This document shows, in pieces, positions 8,433 to 18,841 of a DNA stretch of 64,000 nucleotides; positions within the stretch are counted from its first letter, which is position 1; every line of letters begins with the position of its first letter. Origin of the DNA: Gnetum montanum (taxonomy: Eukaryota > Streptophyta > Gnetopsida > Gnetales > Gnetaceae); the NCBI GenBank assembly GCA_015680685.1, contig MNCI01013916.1, positions 9,459 to 73,458 on the forward strand, given 5' to 3'. The notes below the pieces were generated by a model that ran no database searches, was not told the DNA's origin, and worked only from the letters and a program-made list of their open reading frames with translations. The position numbers were made by a program, and so were the translations under genes.

Positions 8433-10166
8433 TTTTCTTGGTATAACAGATCCTCAAGCCTAGTGCATTCATTTAAAAGAGGTTAGGGTTTTTTCTCATA
8501 CACAAACTTGACTTTCCTGGCACGTGCATTGATGTGGGACTTTCGAGAACCTATGTTTGTGAGATGACAACTGAACCTCTCGATAAGAATGAAAAAAACA
8601 TCAAGGAAAGGCAAGAGCATGCAATGCAAAAGGGCAAAAAGGCACCTTCCAGACTATTGACTAAATTGTAAGCTTTGGCGTACGTCATACAGCTCATAAA
8701 TACATTCATGAATAAAAGCGTCCCACGTGTGACTTCATGAAATTAATTGCTACGAGGATAGAAGAAAAAAAAATAATGCATAGATAAAACTTCTATCACC
8801 ATGAATGTGTGTAAGCAAATAAAATTCAAATTTTGTTCATTATTATTCTCCATAAAATCGTTTCGACTAAGCGATGCCGAACGAAGTTTATATCCACGAT
8901 GAAGTGAATGCTTCGTTGTGTCGACAGGATTGTGCTTTGGGATTCGTCCACTCTGGAATCTTTACGTAACTGGGTCCACTGATTATGCGCCTCTCTGCGC
9001 AAGCATCATACACATCTTTTATTTATTTATGATAATAGTCGCTTCGTGCCCTTTCCTTAATTTTTGAAAATCACGGCTTCCCCGAGTCCAAAATCAAGGT
9101 TCTAAAGTGTTCTAATCACATTAAAACCATAAAAATTCTCCCAAAATCAGTCATTTAAAATATTTTTATAAACTACTTATCAAATTATTGGCATCTTTCT
9201 CTTCTGAGTCGGTTTAATCTCAATATTTCTTGAAGCCAGAAAGCCAGGAGATGAACTCACTGTAACCTGGCTTGAAAGTAATGATTTTCTGGCAAAGCAA
9301 CGAATAAATCGGTAGAGATAAAAACGCATCTGACAGACCGCAAAGCTGACCCAAAACCAAAAAAAGCGGAAGCTAGACTCTTTGCCATTGGAGCGGAGAA
9401 TATTTCGTTGAGGCAATTCATGCGATGATGATGATGCGTTTAAGAAGTAGCACAAACTTTTGGGATAGAAACAAAATCTACGAATAAAAGTTCACAATCC
9501 GATTGCAATTTGTCGTATGCACTGGATTGGGGAAGAAAGAAGCTCGTGATTATCAAGCAAAGGTGCATCGACAGCCACACACGTAAAATCAAGTATCGTA
9601 TCAAAGACGACACAAACATGAAACACTGGAAAGGAAAAAGTATTTACTGTTTCTGTTGCTTCTCCAGACTGCAAAGGCAAAGAGATTATCATCGTATGAT
9701 TATGCCGCCCATGGTGCTCTAATGGTTTTCCCCCTGGGCCTGGGCCTGAAGAAAGCAAGAAAGCTCTTGCTAGTCTGCTGCTGATGACATGACATTTCAG
9801 AAACATGTACGCAGCTTCAAATTTGAAGCAGTCAATGCATGTTAAGAGGGCATTTTACTTTTAAAAAACTCAATATTTTAAATGTCTTTCATACAGATTT
9901 GATCTCTATGTGTATGTACAAATAGTTGCAGAAATGGCTTATTGCTCTGTGGGCTCGGAGTGGAGTAGCACGGTGCCTGCCATTTTTTTTACCCGCCATT
10001 TTTTTGTGTTTCATCGCGTGTCACGCTGACAGTACCCTTTTACCTTTTCAACGTCCCGTGCCATTTCGTACAACGGCATGCTCCTTCCGTCCCTCCCTCC
10101 CTCCAGCCTCCAGGTCGATCCAAGGGCTGAGGTTCACAATTCACGCACGAATCCCCCAACAAATTG

Positions 10167-10301
10167 TTGTTCGCGAGAAAGAAAGAGTTCGCACAGCGCA
10201 GACGAGAGCCACAGGGCGTGAGTTCTGCACCAAAACTCGTACCTTCCATGATGGCATGCTCTTACACCCGTGCCGCGCCTCTGCTTTTTTCTCGCGAACA
10301 A
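10167..10301. repeat. Inverted repeat around TTGTTCGCGAGAAA
   Basis: TTGTTCGCGAGAAA at 10167-10180 is the perfect reverse complement of 10288-10301, with 107 bases between. Further pairing beyond 14 bases is interrupted. No target duplication is visible, so a MITE is not supported. A stem-loop or paired regulatory site is possible. Confidence 0.55.
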
Positions 10302-10997
10302 GGGCCATCACTCCATCAGGCCGTGGCCGTGCCATACAACACAATCGAATTCCGAATTTCAGCTTTTTGCCTCACAAGCACAAATGGGATGGCAAATTTT
10401 GCGGTTGCCGCAACCATGCTAGCTCCTCTGACAGTAAATACGGAAATATGTTGAATTGGTACCAGTCGATAAATATGTTAGCTTGGTCTGTTTCAAGAAT
10501 CATGATGATACATTATAATAACTCGGTAAGGAAGACCGAATTATATTTAAAAATGACAAAAATGATACTTAAATCTATTAATTTTAAAAAAATAAAGTTT
10601 ATTACAAAAACTGTGCTGATACAACTCAAGTTAGCAAAATTTCTAAAATTTCTAATTCAACGACTAATCGTTAAATCGATGATTTATCGCAGGAGTTGAA
10701 AAACCATGGTAAATAGTATTTTCAAAGTTGAAGTGGATTTTCAAAGTTACCAACTTCCGATAGTGCGAATCGGGATACAAATTGAGTAGCGTATTTAAGC
10801 TCTTGAAACTGATTTCAAGTTAAGTCCATTGAAATATAAAAACAATTACTTTCACAAACGAAGAAGATGCTTCGGGAAAAATGATAGAAGGGATGAATAA
10901 AAATGGTCTTCATCTGGATGCTCAACGTTTTGTTGGTGGAAGAAAGCTGAACCTGGGAGGGGTAGTAAAATGAACGAAGCCTTAATACCATCTTTGC

Positions 10998-11003
10998 TTT
11001 ATT
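10998..11003 (-). terminator. Candidate polyadenylation signal for the ATL gene
   Basis: AATAAA on the minus strand, about 460 bases past the ATL stop, is the nearest canonical hexamer I found. It would give an ordinary plant 3' UTR, but plant polyadenylation often does not need this hexamer. Confidence 0.25.
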
Positions 11004-11459
11004 CGTGCTTTTGTGCGCTGAAGTTAAGAGCAGCGCCTTCCTGTACATCGAAGAGAATACGATGCATAATTTGGAGCTTGCAAGAAACCATTGGCACCAC
11101 CGTAGGGAACAGAAAGGGCATTTGAAATTGAAATTCAACGTTACATTGAAATTTTCGTGAACACTTTCGGACAAGATGCAAACACCATTTGCAAAATAGC
11201 ATTCATCGAAACAACGCTTCAAAGATACACAAGTCATACAACCGAAATTTAGATACAAATTCCAGGGCTGAAAAGAACAAAATAATAACACCGATGTTTT
11301 GATTTTCTGTACCTTCTGTGGACGTTTTGGATGGCCTTTGCAAGAGCATGCAGCTGCTCCGGAACGGAATCCCGTGCTTGCAAAATGATGGTGGATAAGC
11401 AGAGCTGTGAACTGTAATTGTACAAAAAGAGAAAAGCCAAAACAAAATCTCTTGGATTA

Positions 11460-12377
11460 TCATCGTGGCCTAAACCAAGAGTGAGCAGAACGAGGTATGC
11501 CCAAGCCCATTGCGATTGCATTCTCATCCGCAGAAGAGGGGTAAACCCAGAGCCGCCGCCGGTGGTCCTCGTCTGTATCGCCGGCGCTGCTGCTTCTGTG
11601 AAGCCCTGCCTTTTCCGACGCCATCATCGCCGGTAGACCCCGAACGCACTCGCACGACGTCACCAGCGAGTGTCCTGTCGAATAGCTCCGCCGGAAACTC
11701 TCACTGCCGCGGCTTAGGCTTACCGGCGAATTCAAAGCCGACACAGCTCCGCGTTGCACGGGACCGGCATTGGTACGGCCCGTCCAGCTGTCCACCACGA
11801 CGGCCACCGACTCCTCGGCCGCCGGCGATGATTCCGCGGGCACGGGTACGGGCACGGGCCGGGGCAGGGGCAGTGGCAGGGAGAGCAAGAGGCTGCGGCG
11901 ACAGAGCGGGCAGGTGGTGTGCGACGACAACCATACGTCGATGCAGCTGACGTGGAACAAGTGTCCGCAGGCGGGCAGCACGCGCACGTGCTCCTCGTCC
12001 TGGAACTCGGCGAGGCACACCACGCAGTCGGTACAGGTACAGGTACAGTGCATCTGCTGGGCCGCCTTCTTCAGCGAGAATCTCTCTATGGGAAACCTGG
12101 CGATCACCGCCGGGTCGAGTCCACGTCGGCCTCCGGCCCTGCTGCCGCGCCGGTTTCCTCGGCCACCGCTGGGAGCGCCGTCGGCGGCGTCAGCAGCAGC
12201 AGCCTCGGCGCAGCGGCGGACGTAAAGCGAGAAGAAGCCCATGAAGAAAAAGGCGCTCAGCAGAACCACGATTATTATGGCCATCGACGGATTCAGCCGC
12301 GTCGTGATGGCGTACGCACCGTAAATATTGCTCGCCGAATCGCCGCCGCCGCCGCCACCGCCGCCGGAGTTGCTCAT
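11460..12377 (-). CDS. ATL-type RING-H2 finger protein, probable E3 ubiquitin ligase
   Basis: 305 residues, uninterrupted. A short Ser/Gly-rich start is followed by one hydrophobic membrane segment at about residues 32-53 (AIIIVVLLSAFFF) with an Arg-rich flank. The ATL-defining GLD motif is at residues 86-88 (GLDPAVIARFP). The RING-H2 finger is at residues 118-159: C-x2-C-x15-C-x-H-x2-H-x2-C-x10-C-x2-C, with the ATL-typical Pro before the third Cys and WL after the sixth ligand. The tail is Ser/Pro-rich and unrecognised. ATL proteins are membrane-anchored E3 ligases that pass ubiquitin from E2 enzymes to substrates, often in defence or stress responses; the substrate cannot be read from sequence. 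The absence of introns is usual for the family. The GC-rich coding region leaves several antisense frames open; these are shadows. Confidence 0.93.
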   Translation of the reverse strand: MSNSGGGGGGGGDSASNIYGAYAITTRLNPSMAIIIVVLLSAFFFMGFFSLYVRRCAEAAAADAADGAPSGGRGNRRGSRAGGRRGLDPAVIARFPIERFSLKKAAQQMHCTCTCTDCVVCLAEFQDEEHVRVLPACGHLFHVSCIDVWLSSHTTCPLCRRSLLLSLPLPLPRPVPVPVPAESSPAAEESVAVVVDSWTGRTNAGPVQRGAVSALNSPVSLSRGSESFRRSYSTGHSLVTSCECVRGLPAMMASEKAGLHRSSSAGDTDEDHRRRLWVYPSSADENAIAMGLGIPRSAHSWFRPR

Positions 12378-14269
12378 ATTTGCTGCACTAGCAGCAGCAG
12401 CAGCAGCACAAGAAGAAAACGCAGTAGCGGCCTCCTTCTCCTTTCTCGTTGCTGCTGCCGCTGCTGTAGACTCTTATGGCTGGTGCTGCCCCTGCCCCGG
12501 GTCTTTGTGTTCGTGTGTGAGGAAGATGTCGGAAGAAGTAATGATGCATCGTCTGTGTGAGTGCCTGAATGTGTTTTGCACTGCGCGAGAAGATGGATGG
12601 AATGGCCTACATATTGTGGCCTACCGCACACGCACACGCACACGCACACGCACACGGATACTAGAGTGTTTAAGTTGGGTCCGCTCCGCTGTCATGGATA
12701 AAATCCGGAATACAGAGGAAGCCAAAGGAATGGCTCTGCTATACTTTCTTTGGTTTGAGTTAGGGCCCAGGACTGAAGGCGGAGTTGCAACAAGTTTGTT
12801 CGTGGCCAACATGACTGTGTGCTGTTTTCATTTTCCGGCGAGGACGCCTAAAAAGAAGAAAGGAGAAATCAGGCAGCCAGGTCAGGTGAGGTCAGGTGAG
12901 GTCTCTGCAAAATGGCATATATGCATTCTACTGGCCGCGTGTCCTGCTTTTCCCGTCCTGAGAGTGGGAAATTGTGTGACATCTAGTGTCGTGCCGCTAA
13001 ACCTAAACCAGACATTACTTATGCATGCGAATATGATTAATTTAAGTGTTGCTAAATCTTAGTATCCTACTCAGTAGTGTCTTCAAAATTGATTGATGGA
13101 TGTAAACTTGATCAAGTGTTCCTGGGGCGACTGGGCGTTAACGACGCTAAACGCCAGATGCAAAGTTTATCCATGGGCGCATCAGAAAGAAACAAGGGAG
13201 GCCAACTCGGCACGAGTGTTTTGTGGTGCCCCATCAGATTTTGCTGTTGTCATAGTGCGTGGGTTTTGCAGTGGGATGGGCTGATTGATGTAGCATTTTA
13301 TCTTGTATGTTCGGCTTCATCCACCGCAAGATTTTGGTTCAATGGTTCGTTTGTTCTTGGACAGCAACAGAAGAACAAGACTCGGTCCGTACGTAATTTC
13401 GCCGTCTGCCAAACCCTACCCTGCATTCTCATGACAATTTTAGAACCAGAGATTCCTTGCTTAAAATATACTAGTATATTTTTAGTTAGAAACTCTCGAT
13501 TCCTGCGGTAATCTTTACTGCTTTATCAATAGTGATCTGAAAATCCTGATGCTATTGATCAATATGGAGCTGTTTATACTGCTCATCCGCAACACGGTCG
13601 CACGGTGTTCGTAGTAAAAGGTGAAATGAAATACTAATCAATGAATCCAGGCTTTGCTTCCTCCGCCAGCGAAAAGATTCCCTGCCCAACGTCATGGCTG
13701 TAACTCTTAGATATGCATCCAAGCATGGAGCACCAATATCTACACTAGAAAACCATTAAAGCTTGGTGCACTCAGGGCCTTCTCAACTGCAGCGGAAAAT
13801 AAAATAAAACTGAAATGTAACATCAAAAAGTCAAAACCTTATCTTTTGATTTGATGAACATTGAGCTCCAACGTAACCCTTGATTTGGACAAACGGGATG
13901 AAGTTTTTTCCCTTGTTCTCTCTTCAAATATCATGGATACCTCCGCAACGGAGCATAAATTTTGAAAGATATCAAAAATAGATATACCACCGAACACAAT
14001 TTAGAAGATTTCAAACGAACCAAGGCGCTATCTTGTTCACAGCTATTCGGCATTCCTTGGCGTAGACCAGGGGTCCTATTATGCTAAACGTTTTCCAAAT
14101 CCATCTGATGTTGAGAAACAGATAGCCTTCAAGGCTTGGAATTTTAAAACCATAAAACATCTTCTAAAGTCATTTAACCTAATCCTTAAGAAAATTTTAA
14201 AGCCATTTAACGTTGAAAGAGAGATTACCACATCCCATAGTAGCCTCTAAGGCTTTGATTGAATCATAG
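12378..14269. other. Upstream region of the ATL gene and spacer
   Basis: Contains the probable ATL 5' UTR and promoter. (GCA)n at 12391-12408 lies just before the start codon, and (CGCACA)n at 12624-12657 lies about 250 bases upstream. I found no convincing TATA box at a normal distance. A short direct repeat of AGGTCAGGTG occurs near 12885-12900. Beyond about 13100 the DNA turns AT-rich with no recognisable gene; the plus-strand ORF at 13077-13511 has no family features. Confidence 0.45.
12624..12657. repeat. CGCACA microsatellite
   Basis: About five and a half CGCACA units, upstream of the ATL start codon on the opposite strand. Confidence 0.9.
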
Positions 14270-14417
14270 TAAAGGTTGGGGTGTTGAACCTGAAATAATG
14301 AAGCATAGGTAGACTCCAAGATTTATAAAAGTTTATATAACTCACTACTACTTAGTAAAATCAAACTTGTGACTTGGAGTTACTAGGCCAAGACCTATAC
14401 CATTAGGCTACCACCCC
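14270..14417 (-). mobile_element. tRNA-derived SINE
   Basis: Read on the minus strand it begins GGGGTGGTAGCC. It has an A box, TAGCCTAATGGT (14399-14410), fitting TRGCNNARYGG, and a degraded B box, AGTTTGATTT (14358-14367), with normal spacing for an RNA polymerase III internal promoter. The rest does not fold as a tRNA and runs into unrelated sequence, as in a SINE. The 3' end is uncertain; I stop near 14270. Confidence 0.6.
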
Positions 14418-15008
14418 AAAATCACTTAACACAACTAAATTCTATAGAAGGAATTTGAACTTTAAATATATGCAAATAAAAAAATTATAAAAAGGTAAAG
14501 GCATAAAATTTTTTAAAATTATGAAATTTGCCTATACATGTAAAATAATAAAATGTTTAAATCTAAAAAATACAAATACACTTTTTGAAATGTGACTTCT
14601 AAAATATATATGTACAGAGTAAACTTCAAAGTGAAGTGAAGCTGAAATTTTATTACTTTCTTAAACCTTTTGCATTTATTGGATCATAGAAATATCTATT
14701 AAATAAGTTTTGAAAACATCACTAAGAAACATTTAAAATAAATTGATCAAATTTGCAACTATAATATCTCACACATATCTATGTTGGCTTGCACAACATT
14801 GCTGAAATGTGTGGTGTTCATCTTTGATGCTATTTATGTTGCAGACTTCATGTATTCATTTTTCATTAAGAATTCCAAGCTATTATATTTTTCAACTCAA
14901 TAGTACATCTTTTATATTTAGGAATAACAACACATAAATAATTTACCATTAAAACCTTCCTTAACTAAAATAGAAATGTTTTTTTTCCTACTCTTGTTAC
15001 TTTGCTTT

Positions 15009-15232
15009 TACATGTTTTAATATTAATTTATATTTTAAAAAAATATCTTAAACCTCAGCATCACTTTGAAAATTTTTCAAGGTCTTGAAGACACTTCCCT
15101 ATGAAATTTTAGTATATTTTTACATGTTTTAATATTAATTTATATTTTAAAAAAATATCTTAAACCTCAGCATCACTTTGAAAATTTTTCAAGGTCTTGA
15201 AGACACTTCCCTATGAAATTTTAGTATATTTT
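15009..15232. repeat. Perfect tandem duplication, two units of 112 bp
   Basis: 15009-15120 and 15121-15232 look identical by eye. This suggests a recent slip or unequal crossover, or a collapsed or expanded assembly artefact. Confidence 0.92.
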
Positions 15233-16369
15233 AGGCCAAGATTAAGTTATATTATGGGTGCTTCAACTAAGAATGAAATATCTTAGATTGAAAAATTTTA
15301 TGGGATCCACAGGATCCTAAAAATCAGAATAAATGGGGTAACTCAGAATTAAAATTGACTATACCAGAAAAAAGCGAGAAGTTACATCTATTCACGTTGA
15401 GTACAGTATTTTTCATTTTTCTCATCAGAAAATAAAATCTAGAATTTTTAATTTTTAGCTAACATCAAAATTAACAGTAAATAATATATGAAACTTAAAA
15501 ACCCAATAAAAATATATTACTATACCATTTTGAATCATGCGATGCAAAAATTTCACAAACTATATATTCAAAATGCAACAGTCCCGCATTTCTGCAGGCG
15601 ATTTTACTCCACCTATTCCTGCTCTTCTCCGAAATTTAACATGATATTTTAACAGTTTTTTTTTTTAAAGAATAATGATTTTAGCAAATCATTACCAGAA
15701 GAAAACTGCAACATTAGTCGCCAACCATAAAAAGGTAAAGCGAAAGCAGCGCATTCGGTCATAAACGATTCTCTCCTGTCATCATTGCGGTAGAGCATTG
15801 GAATCTGAAAAATTTTTAAATTCGAATTTCCTGTACCTGTCGTATTGCTTGTACACTTGCAAATTAGGTGCGAAATGCTTAACATTGACATTTTTCGTAA
15901 AGCCATAGAGACAACGGCCCGGTCGTGGAGTTTCAAGGACCCCCGCAGGGATGCATGTGGTTTTTCTCTTCTTATCAAAAATCAAATAAAAAGTTTGTTG
16001 AAATTGTTTTTAATTGCATCGGTTACTGTTGGAAAATTTTAGTTTTGCAGCGGGCCATCACCAATGGCTTTGTTTTTTGTCATGAAATCCATCGTTAGCG
16101 GCAGATGGAGAACTACAACACACTGACACATGCTATACTCTTACTCATCTTCGGCTTTGTATTTCACCGTTGAAGAAGAAACTGCATTTAATATAATATT
16201 TTTAAACTTTGTGTTCAATATCTACCGATGGTATGTGTTACCAACGAAATATTATAACATTTCCAGTCATTTAGGGAAATCTATTATAGTGCTTGTCGTT
16301 TGGGTTTTGGATCAATGGGTTAAGGTACGATTTGATTTGATGTTATGTATTTAATGAAATGGATTTAGT

Positions 16370-16500
16370 AATGCATTTTTATGGTAAGATGCTCATTTCT
16401 GAATTGAAAACTTGGGTTCAAGCTTCAACATAACCACTTGAAGAGGTTAGGCTTTTGCTCATCTACCAATCCTCCCAAGATCCTGCTTAGCAGGATGAGC
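16370..16500 (+). mobile_element. Possible second SINE fragment
   Basis: TGGTAAGATGCTC followed about 25 bases later by CTTGGGTTCAAGC resembles a decayed A box and a good B box (GGTTCAAGC) of a tRNA-derived element. No clear ends or target duplication are visible. Confidence 0.25.
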
Positions 16501-17873
16501 ACTATAGCTACAAGTGATGATCTTTTATTTTTATGTGATTCATTTGGATCTATATTTTTTTTGCTACACTATTATTTATCATGTCAATTATTTAGTTTTA
16601 ATCTATTTTCCAATGTAGTTATTGCTGCTGAATTTATGAGTCAATTTTCCTAGGGTTATGAATTCATTTTTGACTTTTTGAACGTAATTCTTTCTCTTAT
16701 ATCTAGCATCTAGAGGACAAGGATTTTTGTGATAGCAACACAAATCTCAAGGTACCTTTCAATGGTTGTACAACCATCAAAACGTTTTCTGTGACCTATG
16801 TTAGGGATCATGACGCTTCATACACGTTGTATTAAAATGCCAACATGGAAAGAAAAGCATCATTTTAGCTATTAGGGTTTAGTATGAAAAGTTTTAAAGC
16901 CAAAAACATAGTGTTTGACCTATTAGTTTGGTAGAAGAAGAAGGAGAAATCATAACAAAAATTCATTAGGATTTGATCTTCCCATTTGAGGTATTTAGGT
17001 TGACCTACGTACTAGAGATAAGAAACTATAATTAAGTCTAGTAGGCATACTTTTGTTTTGACTTTAGAATTAGATAAAATTTTATTGTGCATAATGAGTA
17101 TAGGTCCTAATGTTAACATATTGAAATTGAGAGAGTGCTAGCTTCCATAAATTGGTGTTTAGGTTGTGGTAAAATTCAGTTTGAATATTAGTCATTTGAT
17201 ATTATTTATTTGGTGATTTGGTTTATGATTTTATGCTTGTGTAAGTTGGATCTTTAAATACTACTGTTTTGGATGTAGAAATCACTATGAATGGTTTTCC
17301 GACTACTTGACACCTAGTTTCAAAACTCTTATAGAAGTACTTGTAGTTTATTTTTCCTACTCAGTTTGTGGACTAACTATTCCTTTGTTTTTTCTTTCTA
17401 AGTGAAGTAGATGTTTATGATTAGGATGTAGCTGGAGAAGTACTAATGCTTAGATTAGAATTTGTGTTTTTTAGTGTTTTTTTAATTTGGTAGTCTGATG
17501 TATTTTCTAAAATATAATGCTAAGTTGGTATTTTATACTATGTATTGCCCTTTGGTTAGCAATGTGGCCTTTGTAGTTAGCTGTCTTTGGTGTAGGCCTA
17601 ACTTTACTTTATAGTCATTTTTGTTTGCATGTTGATTTCAAATTTAATATTTTAGATTATGGTTTATAACAATAGTGACCTAAAGCATCGATGTGATTTT
17701 GGATATTGTACTATTTCTTCTACATAATGTTATTTTGGGTAATATGAATTTTGGTTTAGGCATTATAGATAATAAATTGTCATTGCTTAGTGAATAGGTT
17801 AGGCTTTGTATGCAAGCGGCTATTGGAATTACACTTTTATATTTAATGTAGTTTGTAACGTTTTTATGCTTCT

Positions 17874-18716
17874 TGATGTATCGTGGTTTGCTAGGCCCCG
17901 ATATCAAGTACACAATATTGCAACCTGGATATGATATCGTATACAAAATATCGTGATTTATGTGTTAGCCTATAAATATAGCACTCAGGCACACAACGAG
18001 ATAACAATTAGTCCATTAAAGTTAATCCTTTTTGTCAATTTTTAATTTTCAATTCTTTCCAAGTGCATGCTTGTAGTGTGATGCTTGTAATTGTATGGAA
18101 CATTTGTTCGAGTGTGATGTACTTGGACATGCACATGACTGGCAATAAAGATTGAGATTACTCCATCATTTCAGCATTCACTTAGCTTTTAATTCTTTTT
18201 ACTTATCTATTATTTATTGTTTTTTCCTTACTTAACATTTCTTTTATCACCATTTACTATTCCTATTGTTAATGTAGAATGAGTATGCCTTAATCAAGAA
18301 CATTTTAGTGTAACTACATGGTAACCCAGTAGTGTATCAAGTAGTGCTTTGAGTGATGTGTGCTTGGTAATCCTAGAAGTAGTACATGAAGTCTAAGATG
18401 CGTACGGATGATTAAGGATAGATGCTTATCACACTTAGGCTAGCTTAGATCCTATTTCCTATTGCCCATTAGCTTAATTAAGTTATCTCTTGTTGTCCAT
18501 AAGAGTAACATAGTAGTAGGGAACACATCATACACCTCACTTTGGACTAAACCATACATGACAAAGCAAATACTAGTCCAAGTGGGAAGATAACAAACTG
18601 TGATCAACGTATAACTGTCTAGGTGCTACAACTAGTCCATCTACGAAGTTTGACCAGATCATGTGTACACACTCGTATTCATATGGTTGAGCGTAGGGGT
18701 ACCTTGCCGCTCATCA
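17874..18716 (+). repeat. 5' LTR of E2
   Basis: 843 bases, TGATG to CTCATCA, matching 25415-26274 with many point differences. U3 has GATATC-type motifs and TATAAATA at 17971. A run with AATAAAG near 18146 is the probable polyadenylation signal. Confidence 0.88.
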
Positions 18717-18717
18717 T

Positions 18718-18735
18718 CGGTATCATTGCTGGGGA
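18718..18735 (+). promoter_or_regulatory. Primer-binding site of E2, tRNA-Asp type, degraded
   Basis: CGGTATCATTGCTGGGGA, one base after the LTR, is a mutated form of the Athila-type site TGGCGCCGTTGCCGGGGA. Most differences are C-to-T or G-to-A. Confidence 0.7.
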
Positions 18736-18841
18736 TGGTGCTAGTTATCTAGATTAGTTATATCATACAAGATCATTGTAACAGGGTATATCTTTCAGAA
18801 AAAGAAATTAAATTCAATTAAGTCACACATAATTCACGACA

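Larger units (their letters stand above)
8433..11459. other. Spacer downstream of the ATL gene
   Basis: No recognisable protein domain on either strand. A GC-rich patch at about 9930-10400 contrasts with AT-rich sides and contains an inverted repeat (10167-10301). A plus-strand ORF at 9926-10699 has a hydrophobic start but no family signature and turns Lys/Ile-rich in AT-rich DNA, so I do not call it a gene. The part nearest 11459 is probably the ATL 3' UTR. Confidence 0.5.
14418..17873. other. AT-rich intergenic DNA
   Basis: No protein-coding gene recognised on either strand; ORFs are short and lack motifs. It holds a perfect tandem duplication (15009-15232) and a possible SINE fragment (about 16370-16500). 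The right edge is the target site of E2. Confidence 0.6.

Noticed and set aside
9492-9806. 104-residue minus-strand ORF as a second host gene
   Set aside because: No recognisable domain, low-complexity composition, and no conserved context.
9926-10699. 257-residue plus-strand ORF with a hydrophobic start
   Set aside because: No family motif; composition changes abruptly from GC-rich to AT-rich (Lys/Ile-rich) and no relative or splice context is visible.
12624-12657. CRISPR-like array or telomere repeat
   Set aside because: A simple CGCACA microsatellite with no spacers; nothing in the window is prokaryotic.
11510-13062. Long plus-strand ORFs opposite and upstream of the ATL gene, including poly-Pro, poly-Ala and (RT)n stretches
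   Set aside because: They arise from GC-rich DNA and microsatellites read in other frames; the minus-strand ATL frame carries all domain signatures.
13077-13511. 144-residue plus-strand ORF
   Set aside because: No motif and no supporting context; probably chance.
14346-14417. Functional tRNA gene
   Set aside because: A and B boxes are present but the rest does not form tRNA arms and the B box is degraded; a SINE fits better.
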